Below are positions 32,637 through 41,473 of a DNA stretch of 64,000 nucleotides, piece after piece. Source of the stretch: RGIG426 sp045598065. GTDB taxonomy: Bacteria; Bacillota; Clostridia; Oscillospirales; Acutalibacteraceae. The stretch spans positions 1-64,000 of the forward strand of contig JAZLLJ010000030.1 in assembly GCA_045598065.1 (NCBI GenBank), read 5' to 3'. Each line of letters starts with the position of its first letter. Position 1 is the stretch's first letter. The notes below the pieces were generated by a model. That model was given only the letters and a program-made list of their open reading frames with translations, did no database searches and was not told the DNA's origin. The position numbers and the translations under genes are program-made.

Positions 32637-33428
32637 TTATCTGCGCCGAATAACCTTTGTCGGGCATTTTTCTACACACCAACCGCAGTTGATGCATTCC
32701 GATTGGTCAATATGCGCAATATTGTTTTTAATCGTAATCGCGCCGGTAATACACTCTCTGGCGCAAAGGCCGCAACCGATACAACCCGCCTCGCACATAT
32801 CTTTGACGGATTTGCCGCGCTCTTGGGACAAACACGTCACCACGTATTGGGCGTCATACGGCACCATTTCGATGATGTTTTGTGGGCAGGCATCCGCACA
32901 TTTACCGCAGGCGGTACATTTTTCTTTGTCCACCACCGCCACACCTTCAATAATTTTGATGGCGTCATATTCGCACACTTTCACGCACGAGCCGAAACCG
33001 AGGCAACCGTAGGCGCACGCTTTAGTGCCGCGACCGGGAACCATCGTCACGCGGCGGCAATCCTCGTCGCCGAAATATTCGTAAATATGACGGGTTTTCT
33101 CGCACGTACCGGAACAGCGAACGTAGGCGGACATCCGCACAAAGTCCGCTTTTTTGCCGGTCAATTCTCCAATCAATTCCGCGACCTTTTGGCCGCCGAC
33201 AGGACAAGAGGTCGGACTGGCCTCTCCTTTGGCGATGGCTTCCGCCAACGCATCACATCCTGCATAGCCACATCCGCCGCAGTTGTTACCGGGCAAAACG
33301 TCTCGGATTTTTTCGGTGAGTTCGTCGGTAGGCACAGATAAAAACTTATCTGCCGTCACAAGCAACACACCGATAAGCAGGCCCATACCGCCTACCACCG
33401 CGGCAGCAATCAACACAGCCGTTCCCAT
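32637..33428 (-). CDS. rnfB: Rnf complex iron-sulfur subunit RnfB
   Basis: Electron-entry ferredoxin-like subunit of the ferredoxin:NAD+ oxidoreductase. The 263 residues have an N-terminal TM helix (about 4-28), the cluster motif CGGCGYAGCDALAEAI, and further on several CxxCxxCxxxC[P/IT] ferredoxin motifs (CTACGKCADACP, CIGCGLCARECI, CINCGWCVEKCP) plus a CAYGC...CVKVC block. GGAGG precedes the ATG. It is the last of the six rnf genes in the order CDGEAB. Confidence 0.97.
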   Translation of the reverse strand: MGTAVLIAAAVVGGMGLLIGVLLVTADKFLSVPTDELTEKIRDVLPGNNCGGCGYAGCDALAEAIAKGEASPTSCPVGGQKVAELIGELTGKKADFVRMSAYVRCSGTCEKTRHIYEYFGDEDCRRVTMVPGRGTKACAYGCLGFGSCVKVCEYDAIKIIEGVAVVDKEKCTACGKCADACPQNIIEMVPYDAQYVVTCLSQERGKSVKDMCEAGCIGCGLCARECITGAITIKNNIAHIDQSECINCGWCVEKCPTKVIRRR

Positions 33429-33458
33429 AAGGTCGCCTCCTTTCGAGAAGATCAGAAA

Positions 33459-34034
33459 TTACAAAAGCGATTTGAATCCGTAAAATGCAATCGCCATCAA
33501 CCCCGCAGTCAACAGCGTAATGGGCATTCCCTTAAACGATTCGGGCACGTCGTTGTTGGCGATTTTTTCGCGCAATCCTGCCATCACCACAATCGCAATA
33601 AGGAAGCCGAGAGATGTGCCGAATCCGTTGGCCACCGAGGTCAAAAACCCGTTTTCCTGCTGCACGTTTTGCAACGCCACACCGAGCACCGCGCAGTTGG
33701 TGGTAATAAGCGGCAAATACACGCCGAGCGCCGCATACAGCGGACGGCTATACCGTTTGAGTGTCATTTCCACCAGTTGCACCAACGCCGCGATTACCAA
33801 GATAAAAGCGATGGTGTTCATATACTCCAAATGGAGCGGCAACAAAACACCGGTATATAACAGCGACGTAATGGCAGAGGACAGCGTGACCACACACATA
33901 ACCGCCAAACCCATACCGGCGGCGGTTTTCAGTTGTTTGGAGACGCCAAGGAACGGACAAAGTCCCAAAAACTGGCTTAAAACCACGTTGTTAACGAGCG
34001 CGGTAGTCAGCAAGAGAAGAAGCATGGTCGTCAT
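33459..34034 (-). CDS. rnfA: Rnf complex membrane subunit RnfA
   Basis: Integral membrane subunit, 191 residues, with six hydrophobic segments. The start (LLLLTTALVNNVVLSQFLGL, CPFLGVSK) and the ITTNCAVLGVA half-motif with a conserved Cys are those of RnfA/NqrE, which carry an iron centre within the membrane. It overlaps rnfE by 4 bases (ATGA), implying coupled translation. Confidence 0.96.
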   Translation of the reverse strand: MTTMLLLLLTTALVNNVVLSQFLGLCPFLGVSKQLKTAAGMGLAVMCVVTLSSAITSLLYTGVLLPLHLEYMNTIAFILVIAALVQLVEMTLKRYSRPLYAALGVYLPLITTNCAVLGVALQNVQQENGFLTSVANGFGTSLGFLIAIVVMAGLREKIANNDVPESFKGMPITLLTAGLMAIAFYGFKSLL

Positions 34035-34744
34035 CGGTCATCCCCCTCTCTCTTGGCATCTGCATCCGCGGCGCAACCCAAGCAGCCGGAGGGGCAAGCG
34101 GCACAGTTACCGGAGCAAGTGCGGTTTTTCGCTTTGGGGGTATTGGTTGCCGACGGCGCTTTCAGTTTGTTTTGCAGCGCCGTAAGGCACGCAAGCACAA
34201 AGAACGCGCCGGGCGCCATCGTAAAGATTGCGATGCGTGCCACGTTTTCCGGTACTACCGTCAGCCCGAACACCGAACCGTTACCAAGCAATTCGCGCAC
34301 CGCACCGATACAGGTCAGCGCCAACGTGAAGCCAAGCCCCATTCCGAGACCGTCAAACAGCGACGGCCACACGGGATGTTTGGAGGCATACGCCTCAGCG
34401 CGACCGAGGATAATGCAGTTGACCACAATCAGCGGAATATACAGTCCGAGCGCCTCGTTCAGCGACGGGACGTAGGCTTGCATCAGCAGTTGAACCATCG
34501 TCACAAACGTGGCAACGATGACGATATAGGCAGGCATCCTCACTCTTTGCGGAATGACGTTGCGCAAAGCGGAAATCATCAGGTTGGACAGTGTCAGCAC
34601 CGCCGCGGTGGAAAGTCCCATGCCGAGGCCGTTGATGGCCGCCGTTGTTACCGCGAGTGTCGGGCACATACCAAGCATCAGCACAAAAGTGGGGTTTTCT
34701 TTGATAAGGCCGTTATACAGCCGTTCCCACGCTTGTTTAAGCAT
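34031..34744 (-). CDS. rnfE: Rnf complex membrane subunit RnfE with Cys-rich tail
   Basis: Paralogue of RnfA in the same complex; 237 residues with six TM segments, the NPTFVLMLGMCPTLAV and IVVNCIILGRAEAYA half-motifs (conserved Cys in each) and the NGSVFG turn. After the last TM the chain runs about 40 residues further into a soluble tail holding five cysteines, C210-x3-C-x2-C-x3-C-x2-C224, which core RnfE does not need. It overlaps rnfG by 8 bases and rnfA by 4. Confidence 0.95.
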   Translation of the reverse strand: MLKQAWERLYNGLIKENPTFVLMLGMCPTLAVTTAAINGLGMGLSTAAVLTLSNLMISALRNVIPQRVRMPAYIVIVATFVTMVQLLMQAYVPSLNEALGLYIPLIVVNCIILGRAEAYASKHPVWPSLFDGLGMGLGFTLALTCIGAVRELLGNGSVFGLTVVPENVARIAIFTMAPGAFFVLACLTALQNKLKAPSATNTPKAKNRTCSGNCAACPSGCLGCAADADAKREGDDR

Positions 34745-35348
34745 CGGCGCTCACCCCGCTTTCCGCCTCGCGTACCGTATACAACGCCGCGCCGCAAATT
34801 TCTTTCAGCGCGTTGGACGTGTAGGTGGCACCGGAAATCATATCCACATCGGCGGCGGACTTGTCGCCGACAAAGGTTTTTTGGTAGTCTGCATCATCGC
34901 ATTGTGCGCCGAAGCCGGCCGTCTCGCTGTGGGAGATGACGGTCAAACCGCAAATTTCTCCCTCGTTCGTCACACCCACGGCGGCCACGATGTCTCCGCC
35001 GTAACCGCTTTTGGACGTCACGGACAGCACGTAGCCGCACGGCGCGCCGTTCTTGTCCACCGCGCGGAGGATTTCCGACACGGATGCTTTTTTAAGCGAC
35101 CAATCGCCGTCTTTCGCCTCGCCGGAAGCAAACGCCTCGTTCGCATCCGAGAGAAGGTCTTCCGCCTTGTCGATGTTCTCGAAAGAGACATCATCAAATA
35201 CTTTTTCATACGCCTCTTGTTTGGTTTCCTCGGCGGCTTTTTCGATCGGTTCTTTCGTCAGCGCATACACGCAGGAAAGCGCCACCGCCGCCACCAGCGT
35301 GATGGTGAACAGGATCAGGGCATCTTTGAGCAGTCCTTTTTTCTTCAT
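34737..35348 (-). CDS. rnfG: Rnf complex flavoprotein subunit RnfG
   Basis: Membrane-anchored subunit carrying covalent FMN. The 203 residues have one N-terminal TM (about 10-31) and an FMN_bind domain ending in MISGATYTSNAL, where Thr175 is the expected site of flavinylation by ApbE. The ATG overlaps the rnfD stop by 4 bases. Confidence 0.96.
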   Translation of the reverse strand: MKKKGLLKDALILFTITLVAAVALSCVYALTKEPIEKAAEETKQEAYEKVFDDVSFENIDKAEDLLSDANEAFASGEAKDGDWSLKKASVSEILRAVDKNGAPCGYVLSVTSKSGYGGDIVAAVGVTNEGEICGLTVISHSETAGFGAQCDDADYQKTFVGDKSAADVDMISGATYTSNALKEICGAALYTVREAESGVSADA

Positions 35349-36328
35349 AAACGACCGCCCCCTTTACCGAACGCGCGGGGCATCGTGATTTTTTCAATCA
35401 GCGGCACCAGCAGGTTGGCGGTGATAATAGCGAACGATACGCCTTCCGGCATTTTGCCGAGAATACGGAACGCCGCCGTCAAAAAACCGAGGAACAATCC
35501 GTATAGCAATCGACCGCCGTTGGTAATCGGGCAGGTCACGTAGTCCGTCGCCATAAAGAAAGCGCCGAGCATCAAACCGCCGCCGCACAGCTGCGCAGCA
35601 AGATACGGCAGCATATCCATATCGGCAGGCACAGCACCTTTCACGCTTGCAAACACCGCGAAAAACGCCGCAGCAGAGGCAAGATACGCCACGGGAATAT
35701 GCCAGGTAATCACGCGGCGGAAGAACAAATAGGCCGCACCAATCAGCACCGCCGCCACCGAGGTTTCACCGATACAACCGGCGTGCGTTCCCAAAAACAT
35801 ACTCAAAAGATCTACGCTGTTGCCGGCTTTCATTTCCGCAAGCGGCGTGGCGGAAGAGATAAGATCCACCGCTTTTTGCGTTTGTTCGGTATGAATCGGA
35901 AGATATTTTGTCATCTCCTGCGCAAACGAGATAAACAAAAAGCAACGTGCCGCGAGCGCAGGGTTCATAATGTTTTGGCCGATACCGCCAAACAGTTGTT
36001 TTACTACGAGAACAGCAAAGATTCCGCCGATAATCGGGATATACAGCGGCACGGATGCCGGCAAGCAATACGCCAGCAAAAGGCCGGTCACGACAGCACT
36101 ACCGTCCGACACGGTCACGGGACGTTTCATCGCTTTTTGGAACACGAATTCCGTCAACATACAGGTAATAACGCTCGTCGCAATCACCCACAACGCCTTT
36201 AAGCCGAACAGATAAACACCGCAAATGCCGCAGGGCAAAAGCGCGATAACCACGTCCTGCATAATGCGCTCGGTGGTTACGTCACAGCGAATATGCGGCG
36301 CGGAAGAAACATGAATTTTATCGGTCAT
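35345..36328 (-). CDS. rnfD: Rnf complex membrane subunit RnfD
   Basis: Large integral membrane subunit of Rnf, related to NqrB, with a covalent FMN. The product is 327 residues with eight to ten hydrophobic segments; DLISSATPLAEMK places the flavinylated Thr at about 161. The start is ATG 36328, whose ATGA overlaps the rnfC stop and follows GGGGGAG; the frame extending to 36577 is read-through into rnfC. MNPALAARCF and the YVTCPITNGGR turn also fit the family. Confidence 0.96.
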   Translation of the reverse strand: MTDKIHVSSAPHIRCDVTTERIMQDVVIALLPCGICGVYLFGLKALWVIATSVITCMLTEFVFQKAMKRPVTVSDGSAVVTGLLLAYCLPASVPLYIPIIGGIFAVLVVKQLFGGIGQNIMNPALAARCFLFISFAQEMTKYLPIHTEQTQKAVDLISSATPLAEMKAGNSVDLLSMFLGTHAGCIGETSVAAVLIGAAYLFFRRVITWHIPVAYLASAAAFFAVFASVKGAVPADMDMLPYLAAQLCGGGLMLGAFFMATDYVTCPITNGGRLLYGLFLGFLTAAFRILGKMPEGVSFAIITANLLVPLIEKITMPRAFGKGGGRL

Positions 36329-37671
36329 TTTTCTCCCCCGCTTTCTTTCGTGGATTTTACTTGTAACAGGGCTTTGGTTTTCCGTCGGGCATATTGGAAA
36401 CTTTGTGTCAACGGAATTTTTGCAGGACAGACGTACGTACACGAGCCGCACTCGATACACTCCATCCCGTTGAGCTCCATAAACCGCTCGAAATCCTCCG
36501 CTTGCGCAGCAGCATGCATCGAACGTGGCACGAGCAGTTCCGGGCAGGCGCGCAAGCACCGTCCGCAATGGATGCACGCGGTGGTTTTCGACTGTTCCAC
36601 CTCGTCCTCGGCAAATGCGAGGATGCAGGAAGAGGTTTTTACCACGGGAATTTCGAGAGAGAACAACGAAAGTCCCATCATCGGGCCGCCGGAAATCACT
36701 TTTTTCGGTTCTCCGATAAAGCCGCCCGCTTCTTCCACAACGTGGGAGTACAAATCACCGCAGGCAACGCGCAGGTTGCACGGATGTTTCACCGCATCAC
36801 CGGACACCGTAACCACACGGTGCGTCAGCGGCAACCCGTCGCACACCGCTTCTTCAATCGCGACCATCGTGGCGATGTTGTCCACAAGGCAGCCAACCGC
36901 GGCAGGCAGTTGACCGGAGTGGATATCCCGACCGGTCACGGCGTGGATAAGCATCCTCTCGTCGCCTTCGGGGTACTTGGTTTTAAGCGGCGCCACCGAA
37001 ATGCGCGGCTCGCTTGCCACTTTTTCGCTCAAAAGCCGAATGGCTTCGGGTTTGTTTTTCTCAATAGCGATAATCGCCTTGGCATGGGGGAACATCGACA
37101 AAACGATTTGCAATCCGCGAATGATTTTGTCGGGCTGCTCTATCATCAGCCGATAGTCTGTGGTGAGGTACGGCTCACATTCCACACCGTTGGCAATAAT
37201 CGTATCAATTTCCTCCGGCTTCGGAGGGCTCAGTTTGATATGTGTCGGGAAGCCTGCACCGCCGAGACCGACGATACCGGCACCTTTGATAATCTCGCGA
37301 ATTTCATCCGGCGACAGTTGGGTATAATCCCGTTTTTGACCGAAACCCTCAATCGTTTCGTACTGTTCGTCGTTTTCCACTACAATGGCATCAATCATCT
37401 CGCCGCGCACACCGAGGAACGCGCCCACGCGCGTGACGGTGCCGGACACAGCAGAGATAACGTCGGCAGACACCGCAGCAGAAGCGGCGGCAATCGTCTG
37501 ACCGACCAACACGCGGTCTCCTTGGGAAACAAGTGGCGAAGCAGGACGCCCGATATGCTGCGCCAACGGGTACGCCATAATCTTTCCGGGCAAAATCTCA
37601 CGAATGACTTCATTTTCCGCCAACGCTTTGTTGCCATCCACGTGAACACCGTGTGCAAAAGAACGCCACAT
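36325..37671 (-). CDS. rnfC: Rnf complex NADH-side subunit RnfC
   Basis: Peripheral subunit that passes electrons to or from NAD+. The 448 residues have the Gly-rich nucleotide/FMN segment GAGIVGLGGAGFPTHIKL, the SLBB-like domain and two ferredoxin motifs (CIHCGRCLRACP and CIECGSCTYVCP). AAAGGAGGG precedes the ATG. It is the first gene of the leftward redox operon; the 230-base gap to divergent glnN holds its promoter, which I could not place with confidence (a TATACT box lies near 37731-37736). Confidence 0.97.
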   Translation of the reverse strand: MWRSFAHGVHVDGNKALAENEVIREILPGKIMAYPLAQHIGRPASPLVSQGDRVLVGQTIAAASAAVSADVISAVSGTVTRVGAFLGVRGEMIDAIVVENDEQYETIEGFGQKRDYTQLSPDEIREIIKGAGIVGLGGAGFPTHIKLSPPKPEEIDTIIANGVECEPYLTTDYRLMIEQPDKIIRGLQIVLSMFPHAKAIIAIEKNKPEAIRLLSEKVASEPRISVAPLKTKYPEGDERMLIHAVTGRDIHSGQLPAAVGCLVDNIATMVAIEEAVCDGLPLTHRVVTVSGDAVKHPCNLRVACGDLYSHVVEEAGGFIGEPKKVISGGPMMGLSLFSLEIPVVKTSSCILAFAEDEVEQSKTTACIHCGRCLRACPELLVPRSMHAAAQAEDFERFMELNGMECIECGSCTYVCPAKIPLTQSFQYARRKTKALLQVKSTKESGGEK

Positions 37672-37837
37672 ATCGTTTCCCTCCTTTTGGGCGAAATACT
37701 GAGAAATAAAAAATCACCCATTCTCCGTGAGTATATCATAGCTTATATAATAAATCTATGTTTTCGCGCATTTTTATAAATATTTCGACAGAATTTACAA
37801 CAGAACCAAAATTTATAGCCTTTTGGAATGGTTTTTG

Positions 37838-37867
37838 TTGACAAATCCCCTTTCTATGCGGTAGAAT
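37838..37867 (+). promoter_or_regulatory. Promoter of glnN
   Basis: TTGACA (37838-37843), 18-base spacer, TAGAAT (37862-37867); AAGGAGG and the ATG at 37902 follow within 35 bases. Confidence 0.8.
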
Positions 37868-37901
37868 AACCATAGGAATGTATAAAAGGAGGGGATTTCC
37901 C

Positions 37902-40007
37902 ATGACCAATATTCCGGAAATCTTCGGCTCGATGGTTTTCGGCGATTCCGCAATGAAACGGTATCTGCCGTCGGACACCTATCGCGCTTTAAAAAATACT
38001 ATGGAGAACGGCAAGCGTTTAGATCCCGCTTTGGCCAACGATATCGCCGCGGCAATGCGTGACTGGGCGGTGGAACGCGGTGCGACGCACTATACCCACT
38101 GGTTCCAGCCGATGACCGGCATCACCGCCGAAAAACACGACAGCTTCCTGATGCCCGACGGCAAAGGCGGCGTCATTATGGAATTCTCCGGCAAAGAACT
38201 GGTCAAAGGCGAGTCGGATGCATCCAGCTTCCCCTCCGGCGGTCTGCGCGCCACCTTCGAGGCACGCGGCTACACCGCATGGGATCCCACGTCCTACGCG
38301 TTCATCAAAGACAACACGCTTTGCATCCCCACGGCGTTCTGCTCGTTCGGCGGCGAAGCGCTCGATAAGAAAACGCCGCTCCTCCGCTCGATGGAAGCGG
38401 TCAGCCGCGAGGCACTCCGCGTTCTCCGTCTGTTCGAGGTGGGCGAAAAGTCCGCTATCAATATGGTCCATCCCACCGTCGGCGCCGAGCAAGAATATTT
38501 CCTCGTTGACCGTGCGATGTTTGATGCTCGCCGCGACTTGATTTTCACCGGCCGCACGCTGTTCGGTGCAAAACCGCCACGCGGTCAGGATTTGGATGAC
38601 CACTATTTCGGTACCATCAAACCCCGTGTCGCCGCCTTTATGCGCGACTTGGACGAAGAGCTGTGGAAACTGGGCGTTTACGCCAAAACCGAACATAACG
38701 AGGCCGCTCCCGGACAACACGAGTTGGCCCCGTTCTATAACACGGTCAACATCGCCACCGACCACAACCAGTTGACCATGGAAACCATGAAAAAACTCGC
38801 CACCCGTCATGGGATGGTGTGCCTGCTCCACGAAAAGCCCTTTGCAGGTGTCAACGGTTCGGGCAAACATATCAACTGGTCGTTGCAAACCGATACCGGC
38901 GAAAACCTCTTTGAACCGGGCGACACGCCGCACCAAAACGCTCGCTTTCTCTTGTTCCTCTGTGCAGTGATTAAAGGCGTAGATGAACATCAAGACCTTC
39001 TGCGTATCTCGGTTGCCGGCCCCGGCAACGACCACCGTCTCGGCGCGAACGAGGCACCACCTGCCGTGGTATCGCTGTTCCTCGGGGACGAACTGACCGA
39101 GATTCTCACCGCAATCGAAGAAGGCATCCCCTACGATCCGAAAGAAACCGTGTCGATGAAAGTGGGCGTGCACGTACTGCCCCGTTTCCCGAAAGACACC
39201 ACCGACCGCAACCGCACCTCGCCGTGTGCCTTTACCGGCAACAAATTCGAATTGCGGATGCTCGGTTCTTCCGCCTCGGTTGCCGGCCCGAACATCGCCT
39301 TAAACACCATCGTCGCCGACGAGTTAGCGCAGTTCGCCACTCGTTTGGAATCGGCAAGAGATTTTCAAGCGGAGATGCACAACCTTATCCGCGAAACCAT
39401 CCATGCCCACAAACGCATCATCTTCAACGGCAACGGCTACGATGACCGCTGGATTGCCGAAGCAACGCAAGGCCGCGGTTTGCTCAATCTCAAAACCACA
39501 CCCGATTGCCTGCCCTACTGGGTTTCCAGTAAAAATGTGGCGCTGTTCTCCCGTCATCGGGTGTTCACCGAAAGCGAGCTCCGTTCGCGTTGCGAAATCT
39601 TGCTCGAAAATTACGTCAAAGTGCTGAACATCGAAGCGCTGACCATGCTCGATATGGCGCGCAAAGATATCTATCCGGCAGTGTCCGGCTATCTGCGTAA
39701 ACTGTCCGAGAGCGTTCTCCTTCGCAAAACCGCTTTGCCGGAAGCGAACGTCGCCTCGCCGGAAGAAACCGTTATCGCAAAACTGTCCACGCTGCTGGAT
39801 GCGCTGGGCAAAGAGATTGACACGCTCGATGCTGCTTTGTCTAAGGCGAAAGAGTATCCCGATGCGTGGGAACTTTCCGTCTACTACCGCGACTACGTGC
39901 TGCGCGCGATGAACGCTCTGCGCGAAACAGCGGACGAAATGGAAACGCTCACCGCCAAAGCGGATTGGCCGTTCCCCACCTACGGCGACATTCTTTTCAG
40001 CGTCTAA
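37902..40007 (+). CDS. glnN: Glutamine synthetase type III (GlnN)
   Basis: Makes glutamine from glutamate, ammonia and ATP. The 701 residues fit the long GSIII class. Visible are HYTHWFQPMTG, EKHDSFLMP, the GAEQEYFLVD metal-binding strand, KTEHNEAAPGQHELAP, NGSGKHINWSLQT and RTSPCAFTGNKFELRMLG. The ATG at 37902 follows AAGGAGGGG at about 37887-37895; eight codons further upstream the frame has no ribosome binding site. It is transcribed alone or with the deo genes if RNA polymerase reads through the hairpin at 40022-40054. No PII or GlnR gene is near. Confidence 0.97.
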   Translation: MTNIPEIFGSMVFGDSAMKRYLPSDTYRALKNTMENGKRLDPALANDIAAAMRDWAVERGATHYTHWFQPMTGITAEKHDSFLMPDGKGGVIMEFSGKELVKGESDASSFPSGGLRATFEARGYTAWDPTSYAFIKDNTLCIPTAFCSFGGEALDKKTPLLRSMEAVSREALRVLRLFEVGEKSAINMVHPTVGAEQEYFLVDRAMFDARRDLIFTGRTLFGAKPPRGQDLDDHYFGTIKPRVAAFMRDLDEELWKLGVYAKTEHNEAAPGQHELAPFYNTVNIATDHNQLTMETMKKLATRHGMVCLLHEKPFAGVNGSGKHINWSLQTDTGENLFEPGDTPHQNARFLLFLCAVIKGVDEHQDLLRISVAGPGNDHRLGANEAPPAVVSLFLGDELTEILTAIEEGIPYDPKETVSMKVGVHVLPRFPKDTTDRNRTSPCAFTGNKFELRMLGSSASVAGPNIALNTIVADELAQFATRLESARDFQAEMHNLIRETIHAHKRIIFNGNGYDDRWIAEATQGRGLLNLKTTPDCLPYWVSSKNVALFSRHRVFTESELRSRCEILLENYVKVLNIEALTMLDMARKDIYPAVSGYLRKLSESVLLRKTALPEANVASPEETVIAKLSTLLDALGKEIDTLDAALSKAKEYPDAWELSVYYRDYVLRAMNALRETADEMETLTAKADWPFPTYGDILFSV

Positions 40008-40021
40008 ATAACCAACCGCTC

Positions 40022-40054
40022 GGGCGGCTTTCTTTCGGGAGAGCCGCCCTTTTC
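40022..40054 (+). terminator. Terminator or attenuator between glnN and deoC
   Basis: GGGCGGCT ... AGCCGCCC stem with a loop of about 12 bases and TTTT; the deoC ribosome binding site begins right after it. The T run is short, so partial read-through is possible. Confidence 0.7.
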
Positions 40055-40070
40055 TAAAAGGAGATGCCTT

Positions 40071-40721
40071 ATGGATAAATCTGCCATTCTCGCGCGCGTG
40101 GACCACACTCTGCTTTCCCCCACCGCCACGCGAGACGAACTGTATGCCCTTTGCGACGATGCCCGAAAATTTGCCTGCGCCTCGGTGTGTGTGCCACCGT
40201 CGCTCGTAAGCGCTGCCTATCGCTATATGAAAAAGCGTTTTCCGGTGTGCACCGTCATCGGTTTCCCGAACGGCTACAACTCCACCGCCGCCAAAATCGC
40301 GGAAGCGCGGCTTGCCATTGAAGACGGCGCGACCGAGCTGGATATGGTGGTCAATTTAGGGATGGTGAAAGAGGGCGATTTTGCTGCTGTCACCGCCGAA
40401 ATTGCCGCGCTCAAAGCAGTGTGCGGCGACCTTGTACTCAAAGTCATTGTGGAGACCTGCCTTTTGACCGAAGAGGAGAAAATCGCGCTGTGTCACTGTG
40501 TTTCGGATGCCGGCGCGGATTTTATCAAAACCTCTACCGGCTTTTCGAAAGGCGGCGCCACAGTGGAAGATATCGCGCTGTTCAAGGCACACGTTGCCGA
40601 AAACGTCAAAATCAAAGCCGCCGGCGGCATTCGCACCTTTGAAGCCGCCGAAACGCTGATTAAAGCCGGCGCGGACCGCATCGGCGCCTCCGCGCTTGTG
40701 AAACTGATGAAAGAATCCTAA
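40071..40721 (+). CDS. deoC: Deoxyribose-phosphate aldolase
   Basis: Class I aldolase splitting 2-deoxyribose-5-phosphate to glyceraldehyde-3-phosphate and acetaldehyde, the last step of deoxynucleoside use. The 216 residues show VDHTLL, the KVIVETCLL strand, and FIKTSTGF with Lys153 as the expected Schiff-base residue; KAAGGIRT follows. AAAAGGAG precedes the ATG. First gene of deoC-deoD-deoB-cdd, spaced 18 bases from deoD. Confidence 0.96.
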   Translation: MDKSAILARVDHTLLSPTATRDELYALCDDARKFACASVCVPPSLVSAAYRYMKKRFPVCTVIGFPNGYNSTAAKIAEARLAIEDGATELDMVVNLGMVKEGDFAAVTAEIAALKAVCGDLVLKVIVETCLLTEEEKIALCHCVSDAGADFIKTSTGFSKGGATVEDIALFKAHVAENVKIKAAGGIRTFEAAETLIKAGADRIGASALVKLMKES

Positions 40722-40739
40722 CGAAAAGGAGTGTTGTTT

Positions 40740-41462
40740 ATGATTCCCTCTACCCCCCATATCAAACTGCAAAACGACCGCGGTTTTGCCAAAACCGTGT
40801 TGATGCCCGGCGATCCGCTCCGCTCGAAATATATCGCCGAAAATCTGATGACCGATGCCGTTTTAGTCAACGACGTGCGCGGTGTGCAGGGCTATACCGG
40901 TCTTTATAATGGCAAGCCCGTGTCGGTGATGGCAAGCGGTATGGGAATGCCGTCTATCGGCATTTACTCCTACGAACTCTATACAAAATTCGGCGTGGAA
41001 ACCATTCTCCGTGTCGGTTCTGCCGGCGCAATGCAGGAACATCTCCATTTGCGCGACGTGGTGGCCGGCGCCGGCGCTTGTACCAACTCGAATTTTGCCG
41101 CTCAATACGGACTTTCCGGCACGTTTGCCCCTATCGCCGACTACGGCACACTCAAAAAAGCGGAAGCCGCCGCGGCAGAAATGGGGCTGACACTTCACGT
41201 AGGCAACATTCTCTCCTCCGACACGTTTTATTCGGACGATACCGAAGCCAACGCGAATTGGAAAAAGATGGGCGTGCTCGCGGTGGAAATGGAAGCCGCC
41301 GCACTCTATATGACCGCGGCGCGGTGCGGCAAAAAGGCGCTTTGCCTTTGCACCATCTCCGATTTGCTGTTTGACCAAAGCCGTGAACTCACCCCCGACG
41401 AACGCCAACAGGGAATGAACGATATGCTCCGTTTGGCATTGAATGTCGCTACCGCCGATTGA
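40740..41462 (+). CDS. deoD: Purine-nucleoside phosphorylase
   Basis: Phosphorolysis of purine (deoxy)nucleosides to base and (deoxy)ribose-1-phosphate. The 240 residues are of the hexameric type: VLMPGDPLRSKYIAE, ASGMGMPSIGIYSYEL, RVGSAGA and the late VEMEAAALY. The start is ATG 40740, 8 bases after AAAAGGAG; GTG 40731 overlaps that site. Its sugar phosphate product is the substrate of deoB next door. Confidence 0.96.
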   Translation: MIPSTPHIKLQNDRGFAKTVLMPGDPLRSKYIAENLMTDAVLVNDVRGVQGYTGLYNGKPVSVMASGMGMPSIGIYSYELYTKFGVETILRVGSAGAMQEHLHLRDVVAGAGACTNSNFAAQYGLSGTFAPIADYGTLKKAEAAAAEMGLTLHVGNILSSDTFYSDDTEANANWKKMGVLAVEMEAAALYMTAARCGKKALCLCTISDLLFDQSRELTPDERQQGMNDMLRLALNVATAD

Positions 41463-41473
41463 AAGGAAAAACT

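Noticed and set aside
29356..37671. Reading the operon as Na+-NQR rather than Rnf
   Set aside because: RnfB and RnfC with multiple ferredoxin motifs are present and no NqrF-type (2Fe-2S/FAD) subunit is found.
36394..37779. 461-codon frame antisense to rnfC
   Set aside because: Antisense shadow without motifs; rnfC is unambiguous.
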